Source: DATEDA01 sp963789885 (GTDB taxonomy: Bacteria > Pseudomonadota > Gammaproteobacteria > Burkholderiales > SG8-39). Taken from it: 64,000 bases of DNA. A program made the position numbers and the translations under genes. The notes under the pieces were generated by a model. It saw only the letters and a program-made list of their open reading frames with translations. It had not been told where the DNA came from and made no database searches. Shown piece by piece: positions 8,114 to 16,616 of the stretch. Position 1 is the stretch's first letter. Every line of letters begins with the position of its first letter. The DNA is taken from contig CAWBNB010000050.1 of assembly GCA_963789885.1 (NCBI GenBank), positions 62,001 to 126,000 of the forward strand, given 5' to 3'.

Positions 8114-9474
8114 GCGGCGACGCGGGGCATCCGCTCGACCTCGAGAGCCCCCGGCTCTCGGTGCGGAAGCCCGAGGTCCGGCACGACAAGCAGGGCGAGC
8201 GCCCGGACGGCGAACGGCTCGCGGCGGCGATGACGAGCTTCGTGAAGGACTTCGGGCGCGCCGCAGCGGCGTACATGGACTCGTGCATCCACTGCGGGAA
8301 CTGCGCCGAGGCCTGCCATTTCTATCTGCAGACGGGCGATCCGAAGTACACCCCGATCTGGAAGCTCGAGCCCTTCAAGCAGGCCTACCAGCGCGAGTCG
8401 GGACCGTTCGCGTGGCTCTACCGCGCCCTGAACCTCAAGCCGGCGGTCACCGTCGAGGAGCTCGAGTCCTGGCAGGAGCTGATCTACGACTCGTGCACGA
8501 TGTGCGGCCGCTGCACGATGATCTGCCCGATGGGCATCGACATCGCGAGCCTCGTCGGGCTCGCCCGCCACGGGATGTACCAGGCGGGCCTGGTGCCGCA
8601 CGAGCTGTGGGCGGTCGCCGAGCGCGCCGAGCGCGAAGGGAGCCCGCTCGGCGCGACGCCGAAGGTGCTGAAGGACCGCCTCGAGTGGCTGGCGGACGAG
8701 CACGAGGTCGAGATGCGCCTCGACCGGCCGGAGGCCGACGTGCTCGTCACGTTCTCCTCGATCGAGATCATGAAGTATCCGCAGTCGCTCGTCGCGACGG
8801 CGAAGGTGCTCGAGCACGCGGGCTACACGTGGACGATCTCCAGCAGGGGCTACGAGGCGACGAACTTCGGGATGCTATCGGGAAACACCGAATGGCAGAA
8901 GCACAGCAGCCTGAAGCTGATCGAGGCCGCGATCGCCTGCAAGGCGAAGGTCATGATCCTGCCGGAATGCGGCCATGCCTACACGGCGCTCCGGTGGCAG
9001 GGGGCGAACATGCTCGGCCGGCCGCTGCCGTTCAGGGTCCTGCACATCTCCGAGTTCCTGGCCGAGAACGTCGCGAACGGTCGGATTGCGGTGAGGAAGA
9101 TCGGCAAATCCGTGACTTTCCACGATCCCTGCCAGGTCTCGCGCCGGGGCGGAGCGACCCGCGCGCCGCGGGTCGTGCTGGAGGCACTCGGCGTCGAGCT
9201 CCGCGAGGCCGCCGATACGGGCGATCTGAGCTTCTGTTGCGGGGGAGGCGGCGGTGTGATCACGATCCATCGCGCCGACGAGCTGCGCTACCGGACGACC
9301 GAGCTCAAGATGCGGCAGATCGACGCCACGGGGGCCGAGCTGCCGGTCACGAGCTGCTCCAACTGCCGGCAGACCTTCGACGACGGGCGCGCCCACTTCA
9401 AGTGGGACAAGCAGATGGCGAGTCTGCTGGAGCTCGTCGCCGACCATCTCGCCGACCGTCCGGCCGGGCGGTAG
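8110..9474 (+). CDS. HdrD/DsrK-like iron-sulfur subunit with CCG domains
   Basis: 454 residues from GTG 8110, in a GTGA overlap with the DsrM-like gene. C59-x2-C62-x2-C65-x3-C69 and a later CTMCGRCTMIC motif bind two [4Fe-4S] clusters. The C-terminal half has CCG-type cysteine clusters: PECGHA, DPCQ, FCCGGGGG near residue 375, and SCSNC near residue 415. This is the catalytic architecture of HdrD, DsrK and GlcF. With the cytochrome b partner it probably forms a membrane-bound disulfide/persulfide:quinone module. It is distinct from the soluble HdrB1 and HdrB2 further downstream. Its place in the sulfur locus suggests it hands sHdr-derived electrons to quinone (inference). Confidence 0.82.
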   Translation: MSGDAGHPLDLESPRLSVRKPEVRHDKQGERPDGERLAAAMTSFVKDFGRAAAAYMDSCIHCGNCAEACHFYLQTGDPKYTPIWKLEPFKQAYQRESGPFAWLYRALNLKPAVTVEELESWQELIYDSCTMCGRCTMICPMGIDIASLVGLARHGMYQAGLVPHELWAVAERAEREGSPLGATPKVLKDRLEWLADEHEVEMRLDRPEADVLVTFSSIEIMKYPQSLVATAKVLEHAGYTWTISSRGYEATNFGMLSGNTEWQKHSSLKLIEAAIACKAKVMILPECGHAYTALRWQGANMLGRPLPFRVLHISEFLAENVANGRIAVRKIGKSVTFHDPCQVSRRGGATRAPRVVLEALGVELREAADTGDLSFCCGGGGGVITIHRADELRYRTTELKMRQIDATGAELPVTSCSNCRQTFDDGRAHFKWDKQMASLLELVADHLADRPAGR

Positions 9475-9497
9475 ACTGCGCGCGGTTGCCGGCGTAT

Positions 9498-9513
9498 ATT
9501 AGAAGATACTTAT
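9498..9513 (+). promoter_or_regulatory. ATTAG-N6-CTTAT motif, candidate ArsR/sHdrR operator (site b)
   Basis: ATTAGAAGATACTTAT matches the motif at 7247 in nine of ten half-site bases. It is embedded in a larger AT-rich palindrome with GTATAT (9494-9499) and ATATAC (9512-9517) at its ends. It lies in the gap before the DsrE2-like gene at 9577. TTGCCG (9486-9491) and TTATAT (9510-9515) could form a weak promoter that the repressor would cover. Confidence 0.5.
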
Positions 9514-9576
9514 ATACAACTCGCGTGCGGCCGGACTTCCCGGATTCCCGCGCGCAACCATCGAAGGAGGTGCCTC

Positions 9577-10194
9577 ATGGACGTCAGACCGAACGATGCG
9601 GTAATCGACGAGCTGATCAAGCGCCGCCTCGACGAGATCCTGCCGCAGAAGATCGAGGAAAAGCTCGCGGAACTGCGCGCTGCCAAGCCCGGGTCGATGA
9701 CGATCATCGCGACCAAGGGCACCCTCGACTGGGCCTACCCGCCGTTCATCCTCTCGTCCACCGCTGCGGCGCTCGGCTGGGACGTGTCGGTGTTCTTCAC
9801 CTTCTACGGGTTGCAGCTCCTGCGCAAGGACATCAGCCACCTGAAGGTCAGCCCGCTCGGCAACCCCGGCATGCCGATGAAGATGCCGTTCGGCCCGGAG
9901 TGGTTCCGGCACCTCAACTGGAACATCCCGAACGCGGTCCAGTCGATCGTGCCGGGATTCGAATCGATGGCGACCTCCCTGATGAAGCAGACGATCCACA
10001 ACAAGGGCGTCGCGGAGATCGGCGAGCTGCGGAGCCTCTGCATCGAGGCGGGCGTCAACATGATCGGCTGCCAGATGACGGTCGACCTCTTCGGGTTCAA
10101 GCACGACGACTTCATCCCGGAGGTCAAGGACTACGTCGGCGCCGCGACGTTCCTGCCCATGGCGCGCGACGCGGACGTGAGCCTCTTCATCTAG
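9577..10194 (+). CDS. DsrE2-like sulfur carrier/sulfurtransferase
   Basis: 205 residues with an N-terminal helical extension of about 40 residues, then a DsrE fold (SMTIIATKGTLDWAYPPFILS, ALGWDVSVFFTFYGLQLL). The conserved GCQMTVDLFGF puts the likely persulfide cysteine at C165; a second cysteine is C155. This matches DsrE2-type proteins that work with TusA and rhodanese in passing sulfane sulfur inside the cell. An AAGGAGG ribosome site precedes ATG 9577. The candidate operator at 9498 lies upstream, and the deacetylase-like gene follows 21 bases later, probably in one operon running to the lipoate genes. Confidence 0.8.
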   Translation: MDVRPNDAVIDELIKRRLDEILPQKIEEKLAELRAAKPGSMTIIATKGTLDWAYPPFILSSTAAALGWDVSVFFTFYGLQLLRKDISHLKVSPLGNPGMPMKMPFGPEWFRHLNWNIPNAVQSIVPGFESMATSLMKQTIHNKGVAEIGELRSLCIEAGVNMIGCQMTVDLFGFKHDDFIPEVKDYVGAATFLPMARDADVSLFI

Positions 10195-10215
10195 AGCGCG
10201 CGCCGCGGGCGAGCG

Positions 10216-11394
10216 ATGAGGGCGAAGCGGCTCCCCGCGGTGTTCGTGGGGCACGAGATCTACCGGCAGGCGGCGTACGGCACCAACCATCCGCTCGCGA
10301 TCCCGCGGGTGGCACCGGTGATGGATCTCTGCCGCGCGCTCGGCTGGCTCGGGCCGGGCGAGTTCCACGCGAGCCCGCGCGCGAGCGAGCGCGAGCTCGC
10401 CTGGTTCCACACGCGCGACTACGTCGACGCGCTTCGCCGCGCGACCGAGGAGGGGATCGTCGACATCGAGACCCGGGAGCGATACCGCCTCGGCACCATG
10501 GAGAATCCGCTCTTTCCGGGCGTGTTCGAGCGCGCCGCGACGAGCGTCGGCGGATCGATCCGGGCGGCCGAGCTCGCCCTCGAAGGGCGGATCGCCTACC
10601 ACCCGGCGGGTGGAACGCACCACGGGCGGCCGGATCGCGCGGCCGGCTTCTGCTACTTCAACGATCCGGTGTTCGCGATCCTGGCGCTCCTGAAAGGCGG
10701 ACTCGAGCGGATCCTCTACGTGGATCTCGACGCGCACCACGGCGACGGCGTCCAGGACGCGTTCGCGGACGACCCGCGCGTATGGACGATCTCGATCCAC
10801 GAGCAGGGACGCTGGCCGAACACCGGCGCGCTCGCCGACGTCGGTGGGGGCCGGGCCTGCAACCTCCCGGTCCCGCGGGGATTCGCCGACCGCGAGCTCG
10901 CGCTCCTGCTCGACGAAGTGGTGCTGCTGCTCGCGCGCGGGGTCGACCCGCAGGCGGTCGTCCTCACGTGCGGCGCCGACGCGCTCGCCGGCGACCCGCT
11001 CTCCGCGATGGCGCTCACGAACGTCGCACTGTGGTCGGCGGCCGAGCGACTCGCCGACCTCGCGCCTGCGGCGGTGGTGCTCGGCGGCGGCGGCTACAAC
11101 CCGTGGACGGTCACGCGGTACTGGACCGGGCTGTGGGGACGGCTATCGCAGCGTAAGATCCCCGCGTCGCTACCGGAGGCGGCGCGAGCGATCCTTGCGC
11201 GGCTGCACTCCGACCTGATCGACGACGAGGACGTCCGCGAGGCGTGGCGGACGACGCTCGCGGATGCGCCGAACGACGCGCCGGCGCGGGACGAGATCCG
11301 GCGGCTCCGCGACGCAGCCCTCGCGCAGGTCGACCGGGCGGCGTGGCGGGAGCCGGCGTGCGCGGTGGACGTGGACGGCGAGGCGGCACGATGA
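10216..11394 (+). CDS. Histone deacetylase/AcuC-family amidohydrolase
   Basis: 392 residues with the whole arginase-like deacetylase active site. THHGRPDRAAGFCYFND near residue 135 holds the paired histidines. DLDAHHGDGVQDAF near 170 supplies zinc ligands, GADALAGD near 250 the third ligand, and GGGGYN near 292 the active-site glycine-tyrosine loop. AcuC-type enzymes remove acetyl groups from lysine, and some family members remove longer acyl groups. It overlaps the LipS1-like gene (ATGA) within a lipoate-assembly operon, so a role in removing acyl or lipoyl groups from LbpA or sHdr proteins is an attractive but untested idea. A polyamine deacetylase is an alternative. Confidence 0.85.
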   Translation: MRAKRLPAVFVGHEIYRQAAYGTNHPLAIPRVAPVMDLCRALGWLGPGEFHASPRASERELAWFHTRDYVDALRRATEEGIVDIETRERYRLGTMENPLFPGVFERAATSVGGSIRAAELALEGRIAYHPAGGTHHGRPDRAAGFCYFNDPVFAILALLKGGLERILYVDLDAHHGDGVQDAFADDPRVWTISIHEQGRWPNTGALADVGGGRACNLPVPRGFADRELALLLDEVVLLLARGVDPQAVVLTCGADALAGDPLSAMALTNVALWSAAERLADLAPAAVVLGGGGYNPWTVTRYWTGLWGRLSQRKIPASLPEAARAILARLHSDLIDDEDVREAWRTTLADAPNDAPARDEIRRLRDAALAQVDRAAWREPACAVDVDGEAAR

Positions 11395-12428
11395 GCTGGT
11401 ACGAGCGGATCGCGGCGATCGAGGAGCTGGAAGACGCATCGCTCGACGCGGCGCTCGTCGCGGAGTGCGAGCGCGCCGGGCCCGGGGTGATCGACCGGGA
11501 GATCCGCTTCTCGACCCCGACCTTCAAGGCGTACTCGAGCTGCGAGCTCACGGGCTGCGGCAAGAACAGCTTCCCCGCTTTCTCGGTGACCGCGGGCGGC
11601 TGCGCGCTCATGTGCGATCACTGCCAGGCGAAGATCCTCGAGCCGATGATCCCGGCCACGACCCCGGAGTCGCTCGATGCCCAAGTGCGCGAGCTCGTCG
11701 CCTCCCAGGATCTCCAGGGCTTCCTGCTGTCGGGCGGGTCGACGCGCCGGAACGAGATCCGCTACGAGCGCTACTACCCGGTGATCGAGCGGCTGAAGCG
11801 CGACTTTCCGCAGCTCAAGGTCGCCATCCACTCCGCGCTGCTGGACGAGCGCCGGGCGAAGGCGATGGAAGCGGCCGGCGTGGACACCGCCATGATGGAT
11901 GTCATCGGCGCGGACGAGACGATCCGCGACGTCTACCACCTCGCGCGCCCGGTCGAGGACTTCGAGGCCACGCTGGCCGCACTGTGCGCGACGAGGATGG
12001 AAGTCGTGCCGCACGTGGTGATCGGGCTCCACTACGGCCGCATTCTGGGCGAGCCAGCGGCGCTCGACATCGTGAGCCGTCACCCGATCCATTCGCTGGT
12101 GCTGGTCGTCGTGATGCCGTTCTACGCGAAGCCCGGGACGTTCGCGACGCCGGGGACGAGCGACGTCGGCCGGATCTTCCTCGAGGCGCGGCGCCGGATT
12201 CCCGACCGTCAGGTGCTGCTCGGCTGTGCCCGGCCGCCGGGGATGCACCGACGCGTGACCGATGCGTACGCCGTGATCGCCGGCCTCGACGGGATCGCGT
12301 TCCCCGCCGACGGGGCGCTCGCGGTCGCGCAGGCGATCGGCCGGCCGGCGGTGCAGGCGCATGCCTGCTGCTCGGTCAAGACCGGCCGCACGATCAAGCT
12401 TCACCCGCGCTCGACGGTGGTCGCGTGA
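11391..12428 (+). CDS. lipS1: Radical SAM lipoate synthase component LipS1-like
   Basis: 345 residues. C71-x3-C75-x2-C78 (CALMCDHCQ) binds the radical-SAM [4Fe-4S] cluster; C51 and C56 (CELTGC) are extra conserved-looking cysteines that may hold the sulfur-donating auxiliary cluster. The length and architecture fit the LipS1/LipS2 pair, which together insert the two sulfurs into a protein-bound octanoyl group and replace the single LipA enzyme in archaea and in sHdr bacteria. ATG 11391 overlaps the deacetylase stop, and its own stop overlaps the LipT-like GTG start. LipS1 rather than LipS2 is assigned from gene order in known sHdr loci, so that detail is less certain. Confidence 0.8.
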   Translation: MSWYERIAAIEELEDASLDAALVAECERAGPGVIDREIRFSTPTFKAYSSCELTGCGKNSFPAFSVTAGGCALMCDHCQAKILEPMIPATTPESLDAQVRELVASQDLQGFLLSGGSTRRNEIRYERYYPVIERLKRDFPQLKVAIHSALLDERRAKAMEAAGVDTAMMDVIGADETIRDVYHLARPVEDFEATLAALCATRMEVVPHVVIGLHYGRILGEPAALDIVSRHPIHSLVLVVVMPFYAKPGTFATPGTSDVGRIFLEARRRIPDRQVLLGCARPPGMHRRVTDAYAVIAGLDGIAFPADGALAVAQAIGRPAVQAHACCSVKTGRTIKLHPRSTVVA

Positions 12429-13486
12429 CGGCCAGCGAGCGCGCGGACGTCCTCGTGGTCGGGCTCGGCCCGGCAGGCGCGAGCGCGGCCGCAGCGGCGG
12501 CGCGGGCCGGTCTGCGGGTGATCGCAGTCGATCGCAAGCGCGAGCCCGGCCGGCCGGTGCAGTGCGCGGAGTTCGTGCCGGCGATCGTCGGCATCGAGGT
12601 CGGCGACCTCGCGGCGTCCACACGGCAGCGCATCCGCTCGATGCTGACGTTCGTCGAGCGCGACGCGCCGGACGTCAAGGAGAACTTTCCGGGGCACATG
12701 CTCGATCGGGCGGCATTCGACGCCGCGCTGGTCGCTAGCGCCGAGGCGGCGGGCGCCGCATGCCGGTTCGGGGCGGGCGTGCGCCGTATACACAGTGATG
12801 GGGTCGCGGAGCTCGCCGACGGCGGGCGGATCGCCACCGGCGTCGTTGTGGGCGCCGACGGCCCCCGCTCGGTCGCGGGCCGCGCGATCGGGCAGGTCAA
12901 CGTCGATCTGGTGGAAACGCGCCAGATCACGGTGCCGCTCGCGCGTCCGCACGAGGCGACCGACATCTATCTTTCCGCGGACATCCCCGGCGGCTACGGC
13001 TGGATGTTCCCGAAAGGGGATGTGGCCAACCTCGGCGCCGGCGTCGAGCCGGCGTCGAAGCGCCGGCTCAAGGACATCGTCGCGCGCCTGCACGCGTCGC
13101 TCGTCGAGCGCGGGCAGGTGGGATCGCGCATCCTCGGCCTGACCGGCGGCTTGATCCCGGTGGGCGGCATGCTGAAGCCCTCCGGCACGCTGGGGCATAC
13201 GTTAGTGTTGCTGGCCGGCGATGCGGCGGGGCTCACGAACCCCGTGACCGGGGCGGGGATCGCGGCCGCCGTCCATTCGGGCCGCCTCGCCGGAGAGGCG
13301 GCGGCCGCGTGGGCGGCAGGCGACCGAGCGGCGGGCGACGCCTACGAGGAAGAGCTGGACGACGTCTTCAAGGCCGCGCTCGACCGCGCGGTGCGCCGCC
13401 GCCGCGAGCTCGCGGCGCGCCGTTCGGCGGACAAGGCGGCGCTGCGGCGCGGCTGGATTGCCTACCCGGAGTACTGGACGACATGA
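12425..13486 (+). CDS. lipT: LipT-like FAD oxidoreductase (geranylgeranyl reductase family)
   Basis: 353 residues from GTG 12425, in a GTGA overlap. VLVVGLGPAGASAAAAAARAG is the FAD-binding dinucleotide fold. The segment QCAEFVP near residue 40 and GDAAGLTNPVTGAGI near residue 263 are typical of geranylgeranyl-reductase-family flavoproteins. In sHdr loci a protein of this type (LipT) sits between the two LipS genes and is proposed to supply electrons or help lipoate assembly. The tight translational coupling with both radical-SAM neighbours supports the same function. An isoprenoid reductase is possible but unlikely in this context. Confidence 0.8.
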   Translation: MTASERADVLVVGLGPAGASAAAAAARAGLRVIAVDRKREPGRPVQCAEFVPAIVGIEVGDLAASTRQRIRSMLTFVERDAPDVKENFPGHMLDRAAFDAALVASAEAAGAACRFGAGVRRIHSDGVAELADGGRIATGVVVGADGPRSVAGRAIGQVNVDLVETRQITVPLARPHEATDIYLSADIPGGYGWMFPKGDVANLGAGVEPASKRRLKDIVARLHASLVERGQVGSRILGLTGGLIPVGGMLKPSGTLGHTLVLLAGDAAGLTNPVTGAGIAAAVHSGRLAGEAAAAWAAGDRAAGDAYEEELDDVFKAALDRAVRRRRELAARRSADKAALRRGWIAYPEYWTT

Positions 13487-14742
13487 GCTGTCATCGACCG
13501 GAAGGCGCGTCCCCGGCAGACCACGCAACCGCGGGCCTGGATCACAACCCGTTCGCGCTGATGCAGCCGCGCGCACCCGCGGCGACGCCGCAGGCGTTGA
13601 AGAACGGCGCCCGGGTGAAATCGAACAACCTCCCGCCGCAGGGCGTCTACCTCCCGAACTACAACGTGCTGACGCCGCACATGCGCTCGCCCGAGTACGT
13701 GCAGATGTCGACGGCGGCGGCGCTGACGCTGGGCATCATGAAGGGGAAGATGTACCGGTGCGAGTGCACCCGCTGCCTCAACCTGCTGCTTACGTATCCC
13801 GAGGGCTGCCGCGCGAATTGCGCCTACTGCGGTCTCGCGCGGCACCGCGAAGCCGAGCGCGACTACGCCGACCGGAACTTCATCCGCGTCGACTGGCCGG
13901 CCGTGCCGCTTGCGCAGACGATCGACATCGTGGCTCGCGACGGCGCCGCGAGCCCGTTCCACCGCATGTGCATCTCCATGATCACCCACCCGCGCTCGGA
14001 TGCGGACGCGGTGACCGTGCTGAAGCAGTGGACTGACCGGATCGACCCAGCGACGATTCCCGTCTCGATCCTGTCCAACCCGACGACGATGACCGGTGAG
14101 GACGTGAAGCGCCTGCACGAGCTCGGCGCCGACATCTTCACCGTGGCACTCGACGCCGCGACGCCGGAGATCTTCGACCGCACCCGCGGCAAGGGCGTGC
14201 AATCGCCCCACTCGTGGGCGAAGTACTGGGAGATCCTGATGGACGCGCGCGAGGTCTTCGGCCGCGAAAAGTTCGGTGCGCACATCATCGTCGGCATGGG
14301 CGAGACCGAGCACGACGTGCTCGCACTCGTGCAGCGGCTCGTCGACCTCGGCGGGCACAGCCACATGTTCTGCTTCTTCCCCGAGCGCGGCTCGCTGATG
14401 GACCACCTGCCGGCGACGCCGCGCGACCAGTGGCGCCGGGTGCAGCTCGGCCGCTACCTGATCGACTACCGCGGGGTCCGGGTGGAGCAGATGTCGTTCG
14501 ACGGGGAAGGACGTGTCACCGGCTTCGGCATTCCGCAAGGGGAGCTCGACGCGGTGATCGACGCCGGGATTGCGTTTCGCACCTCGGGCTGCCCGGGCAA
14601 GTTCCGCGAGGACGTGTCGGCCTGCGACCGGCCGTACGGCGACTCTCCCCCGAGCAACATCGCGAGCTTCCCGTTCCAGCCCAACCGGCGCGACGTCGCG
14701 AAGATCCGCCGCCAGCTGCGCATCGTCGAGCGCAGGCGTTGA
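13483..14742 (+). CDS. lipS2: Radical SAM lipoate synthase component LipS2-like
   Basis: 419 residues. C109-x3-C113-x2-C116 (CRANCAYC) is the radical-SAM cluster site. C93, C95 and C98 (CECTRC) just before it may bind the auxiliary cluster, and SGCPGKFREDVSACDRPYG near residue 370 adds further cysteines. FGAHIIVGMGETEHDVL is typical of the SAM barrel. With the LipS1-like protein it should convert octanoyl-protein to lipoyl-protein. ATG 13483 overlaps the LipT-like stop as ATGA. The lipoate ligase starts seven bases after the stop, so the whole assembly line is one translationally coupled block. Confidence 0.82.
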   Translation: MSCHRPEGASPADHATAGLDHNPFALMQPRAPAATPQALKNGARVKSNNLPPQGVYLPNYNVLTPHMRSPEYVQMSTAAALTLGIMKGKMYRCECTRCLNLLLTYPEGCRANCAYCGLARHREAERDYADRNFIRVDWPAVPLAQTIDIVARDGAASPFHRMCISMITHPRSDADAVTVLKQWTDRIDPATIPVSILSNPTTMTGEDVKRLHELGADIFTVALDAATPEIFDRTRGKGVQSPHSWAKYWEILMDAREVFGREKFGAHIIVGMGETEHDVLALVQRLVDLGGHSHMFCFFPERGSLMDHLPATPRDQWRRVQLGRYLIDYRGVRVEQMSFDGEGRVTGFGIPQGELDAVIDAGIAFRTSGCPGKFREDVSACDRPYGDSPPSNIASFPFQPNRRDVAKIRRQLRIVERRR

Positions 14743-14749
14743 GGCTGCG

Positions 14750-15814
14750 ATGAAGACCTTCCGCGTGATCGACACCGGCCTCCGCGAGGGCCGGCGCCAG
14801 ATCGCCTTCGACCAGGCGATGATCGACGCGCGGAAGAACGGCCGCATCCCGGACTCGATCCGGTTCCTGCGGTTCCCGCCGACCGCACTGATCGGCCGCC
14901 ACCAGGCGCTCGCGCGGGAGGTCAAGCTCGACTACTGCCGCAGCCACGGCATCGGCGTCGTGCGCCGGATCACCGGCGGCGGCGCGATCTACTTCGACGA
15001 GGGCCAGCTCGGCTGGGAGCTCGTCTTCGACCGCGCGACGCTCGGCATTGCCTCGCTCGGCGATCTCGCGCGCGCGATATGCGAAGCGGCGGCGGCGGGG
15101 CTGAGCCGGCTCGGGATCAACGCGAAGTACCGTCCGCGGAACGACATCGAGGTGGACGGCCGCAAGATCAGCGGCACCGGCGGCTTCTTCGACGAGGACA
15201 CGCTCTTCTACCAGGGTACGGTGCTCGTCGACATGAACCCCGCGGACATGATCGCGGCGCTCAACGTGCCGGAGGCGAAGCTCGCCAAGCGCGCGCTCGA
15301 TTCGGCCGCGCAGCGGGTCGTGACCCTGAAGGAGTTGCTGGGGACGCCGCCCGGCATGGACGCGGTCAAGAGCGCCCTGCTCGCCGGATTCACCGAGCGC
15401 CTGGGCATCACGCCGGTCCCGGGCGTGATCACCCTCGACGAGGAGTCTCTTGCGGCGAAGTACTACGATGAGGACATCGGCACCGACGCGTTCGTGGCCG
15501 AGATCGACGACCCGGGCGCGCGCGAGGGCGTGCGCTCGGCCAGCCACACCGGCGCGGGCGGCACGATCACCGCCTACGTCCGCCTCGAGGGGCCGCAGAA
15601 CGACCGCCTGCGCGAAGTGCTCGTCACCGGGGACTTCTTCGTCACGCCGCCGCGCACCGTGTTCGATCTGGAAGCTTCGCTGCGGAACGTGTCCGTGCGC
15701 GAGCTGCGAGCGGCGGTGGAGCGGTTCTTCAAGGAGGCGAAGGTGGGCCTCCTCACCGTCGCGCCGGCAGATTTCGCGACCGCGATCGAGGCCGCCGCCG
15801 CTGCGCCCGGGTAA
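14750..15814 (+). CDS. sHdr-associated lipoate-protein ligase (sLpl)
   Basis: 354 residues of the LplA/BPL fold. VVRRITGGGAIYFDEGQLGWE near residue 65 is the lipoate-AMP binding motif, and NDIEVDGRKISGTGGFF near 128 has the catalytic lysine. GTVLVDMNPADM follows. The C-terminal part (about residues 240-354) looks like the LplB-type accessory domain, so this is a fused ligase as in the sLpl(AB) enzymes of sHdr organisms. It would attach octanoate or lipoate to K71 of LbpA encoded at 23252. The start ATG 14750 is preceded by GAGG four bases upstream. Confidence 0.86.
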   Translation: MKTFRVIDTGLREGRRQIAFDQAMIDARKNGRIPDSIRFLRFPPTALIGRHQALAREVKLDYCRSHGIGVVRRITGGGAIYFDEGQLGWELVFDRATLGIASLGDLARAICEAAAAGLSRLGINAKYRPRNDIEVDGRKISGTGGFFDEDTLFYQGTVLVDMNPADMIAALNVPEAKLAKRALDSAAQRVVTLKELLGTPPGMDAVKSALLAGFTERLGITPVPGVITLDEESLAAKYYDEDIGTDAFVAEIDDPGAREGVRSASHTGAGGTITAYVRLEGPQNDRLREVLVTGDFFVTPPRTVFDLEASLRNVSVRELRAAVERFFKEAKVGLLTVAPADFATAIEAAAAAPG

Positions 15815-15820
15815 GCGCAG

Positions 15821-16543
15821 ATGACGCTCGTCCACGTCGTTCAGCACACCTCGGCGGAGTATCTCGGCCTCGTCGAGGATCACCTCGAAGGGCGGGGGAT
15901 CCGCTTCAAGTACTACCGGCCGTTCACCGGCGCGGCGGCACTTCCCGACCGCGACGCGGTGCGCGACGGGCTCGTGCTCCTCGGCGGCGGGCCGTGGGGC
16001 AGCGCCGGAGGGCGTGACCTCCCGACGCTGAAGGAAGAGGTCCAGCTCGCGCACGCGTGCCTCATGCGGGAGTGGCCGGTCGTCGGCATCGGGCTCGGCG
16101 CGCAGATCCTCGCGCTCGCGGCGGGCGGGCAATCCGAGCCCTCCGCGATCGAATTCCAGGTGTCGACCGCACGGCGGACCGGCGCTTCGGCGCTCAACGG
16201 CTATCTGCCGGAGGAGTACCCGCTCGCCGTCTACATGCGGGACCGGCCGGTGCCGCCGGGCCATGCGGCGATCCTCGCAGCGGACGCGAGCGGCCGGCCG
16301 GCACTCTGGCAGCTCGGCCGGAACGCCTTCGGCTTCGCCGGCCATCCGGGGCTGAAGGTGGCGATGATCGAGGACCTCGTCATGGAGTTCGAGGAAACGC
16401 CGGACAACATCGATCGGGGGCTCGAAAAGCTGCGCGCGAGCCAGCGCGCCATCGAAGATGCGCTGGTGCCAATCATGGCCGGTCTCGTGCAGCTCACCGG
16501 GTGGACGCACTCGCTCGGCCCGGTCGACCAAACCGCGGCGTGA
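15821..16543 (+). CDS. Class I glutamine amidotransferase-like protein lacking the nucleophile cysteine
   Basis: 240 residues with the GATase-1 fold (LVLLGGGPWG near residue 52, then VVGIGLGAQILALAAGG near 87, and FGFAGHPG near 166). In active enzymes the elbow is G-x-C-x-G; here it reads G-I-G-L-G, with Gly91 where the catalytic cysteine should be. It is therefore probably not a glutaminase. It could bind a small molecule or serve as a scaffold. It lies six bases after the lipoate ligase and before DsrE3C, so it belongs to the sHdr/lipoate operon. The exact role is unknown to me. Confidence 0.78.
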   Translation: MTLVHVVQHTSAEYLGLVEDHLEGRGIRFKYYRPFTGAAALPDRDAVRDGLVLLGGGPWGSAGGRDLPTLKEEVQLAHACLMREWPVVGIGLGAQILALAAGGQSEPSAIEFQVSTARRTGASALNGYLPEEYPLAVYMRDRPVPPGHAAILAADASGRPALWQLGRNAFGFAGHPGLKVAMIEDLVMEFEETPDNIDRGLEKLRASQRAIEDALVPIMAGLVQLTGWTHSLGPVDQTAA

Positions 16544-16554
16544 GCGGTTGCTAC

Positions 16555-16570
16555 TTTAGAGATTCCTAAT
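16555..16570 (+). promoter_or_regulatory. TTTAG-N6-CTAAT motif, candidate ArsR/sHdrR operator (site c)
   Basis: TTTAGAGATTCCTAAT matches the perfect palindrome at 7247 in nine of ten half-site bases. It sits between a -35 (TTGCTA, 16548-16553) and overlaps the start of a -10 (TATACT, 16570-16575) with 16-base spacing. A repressor bound here would block the promoter of dsrE3C and the hdr genes. Confidence 0.6.
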
Positions 16571-16616
16571 ATACTGACGGCGCGATCCCCGACACAGCCC
16601 CCACGGAGCGATCTCC

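Noticed and set aside
8079..11156. Long plus-strand frame of about 1,000 codons
   Set aside because: It crosses three confident genes in another frame and has shadow-type composition, with runs of Arg and Pro.
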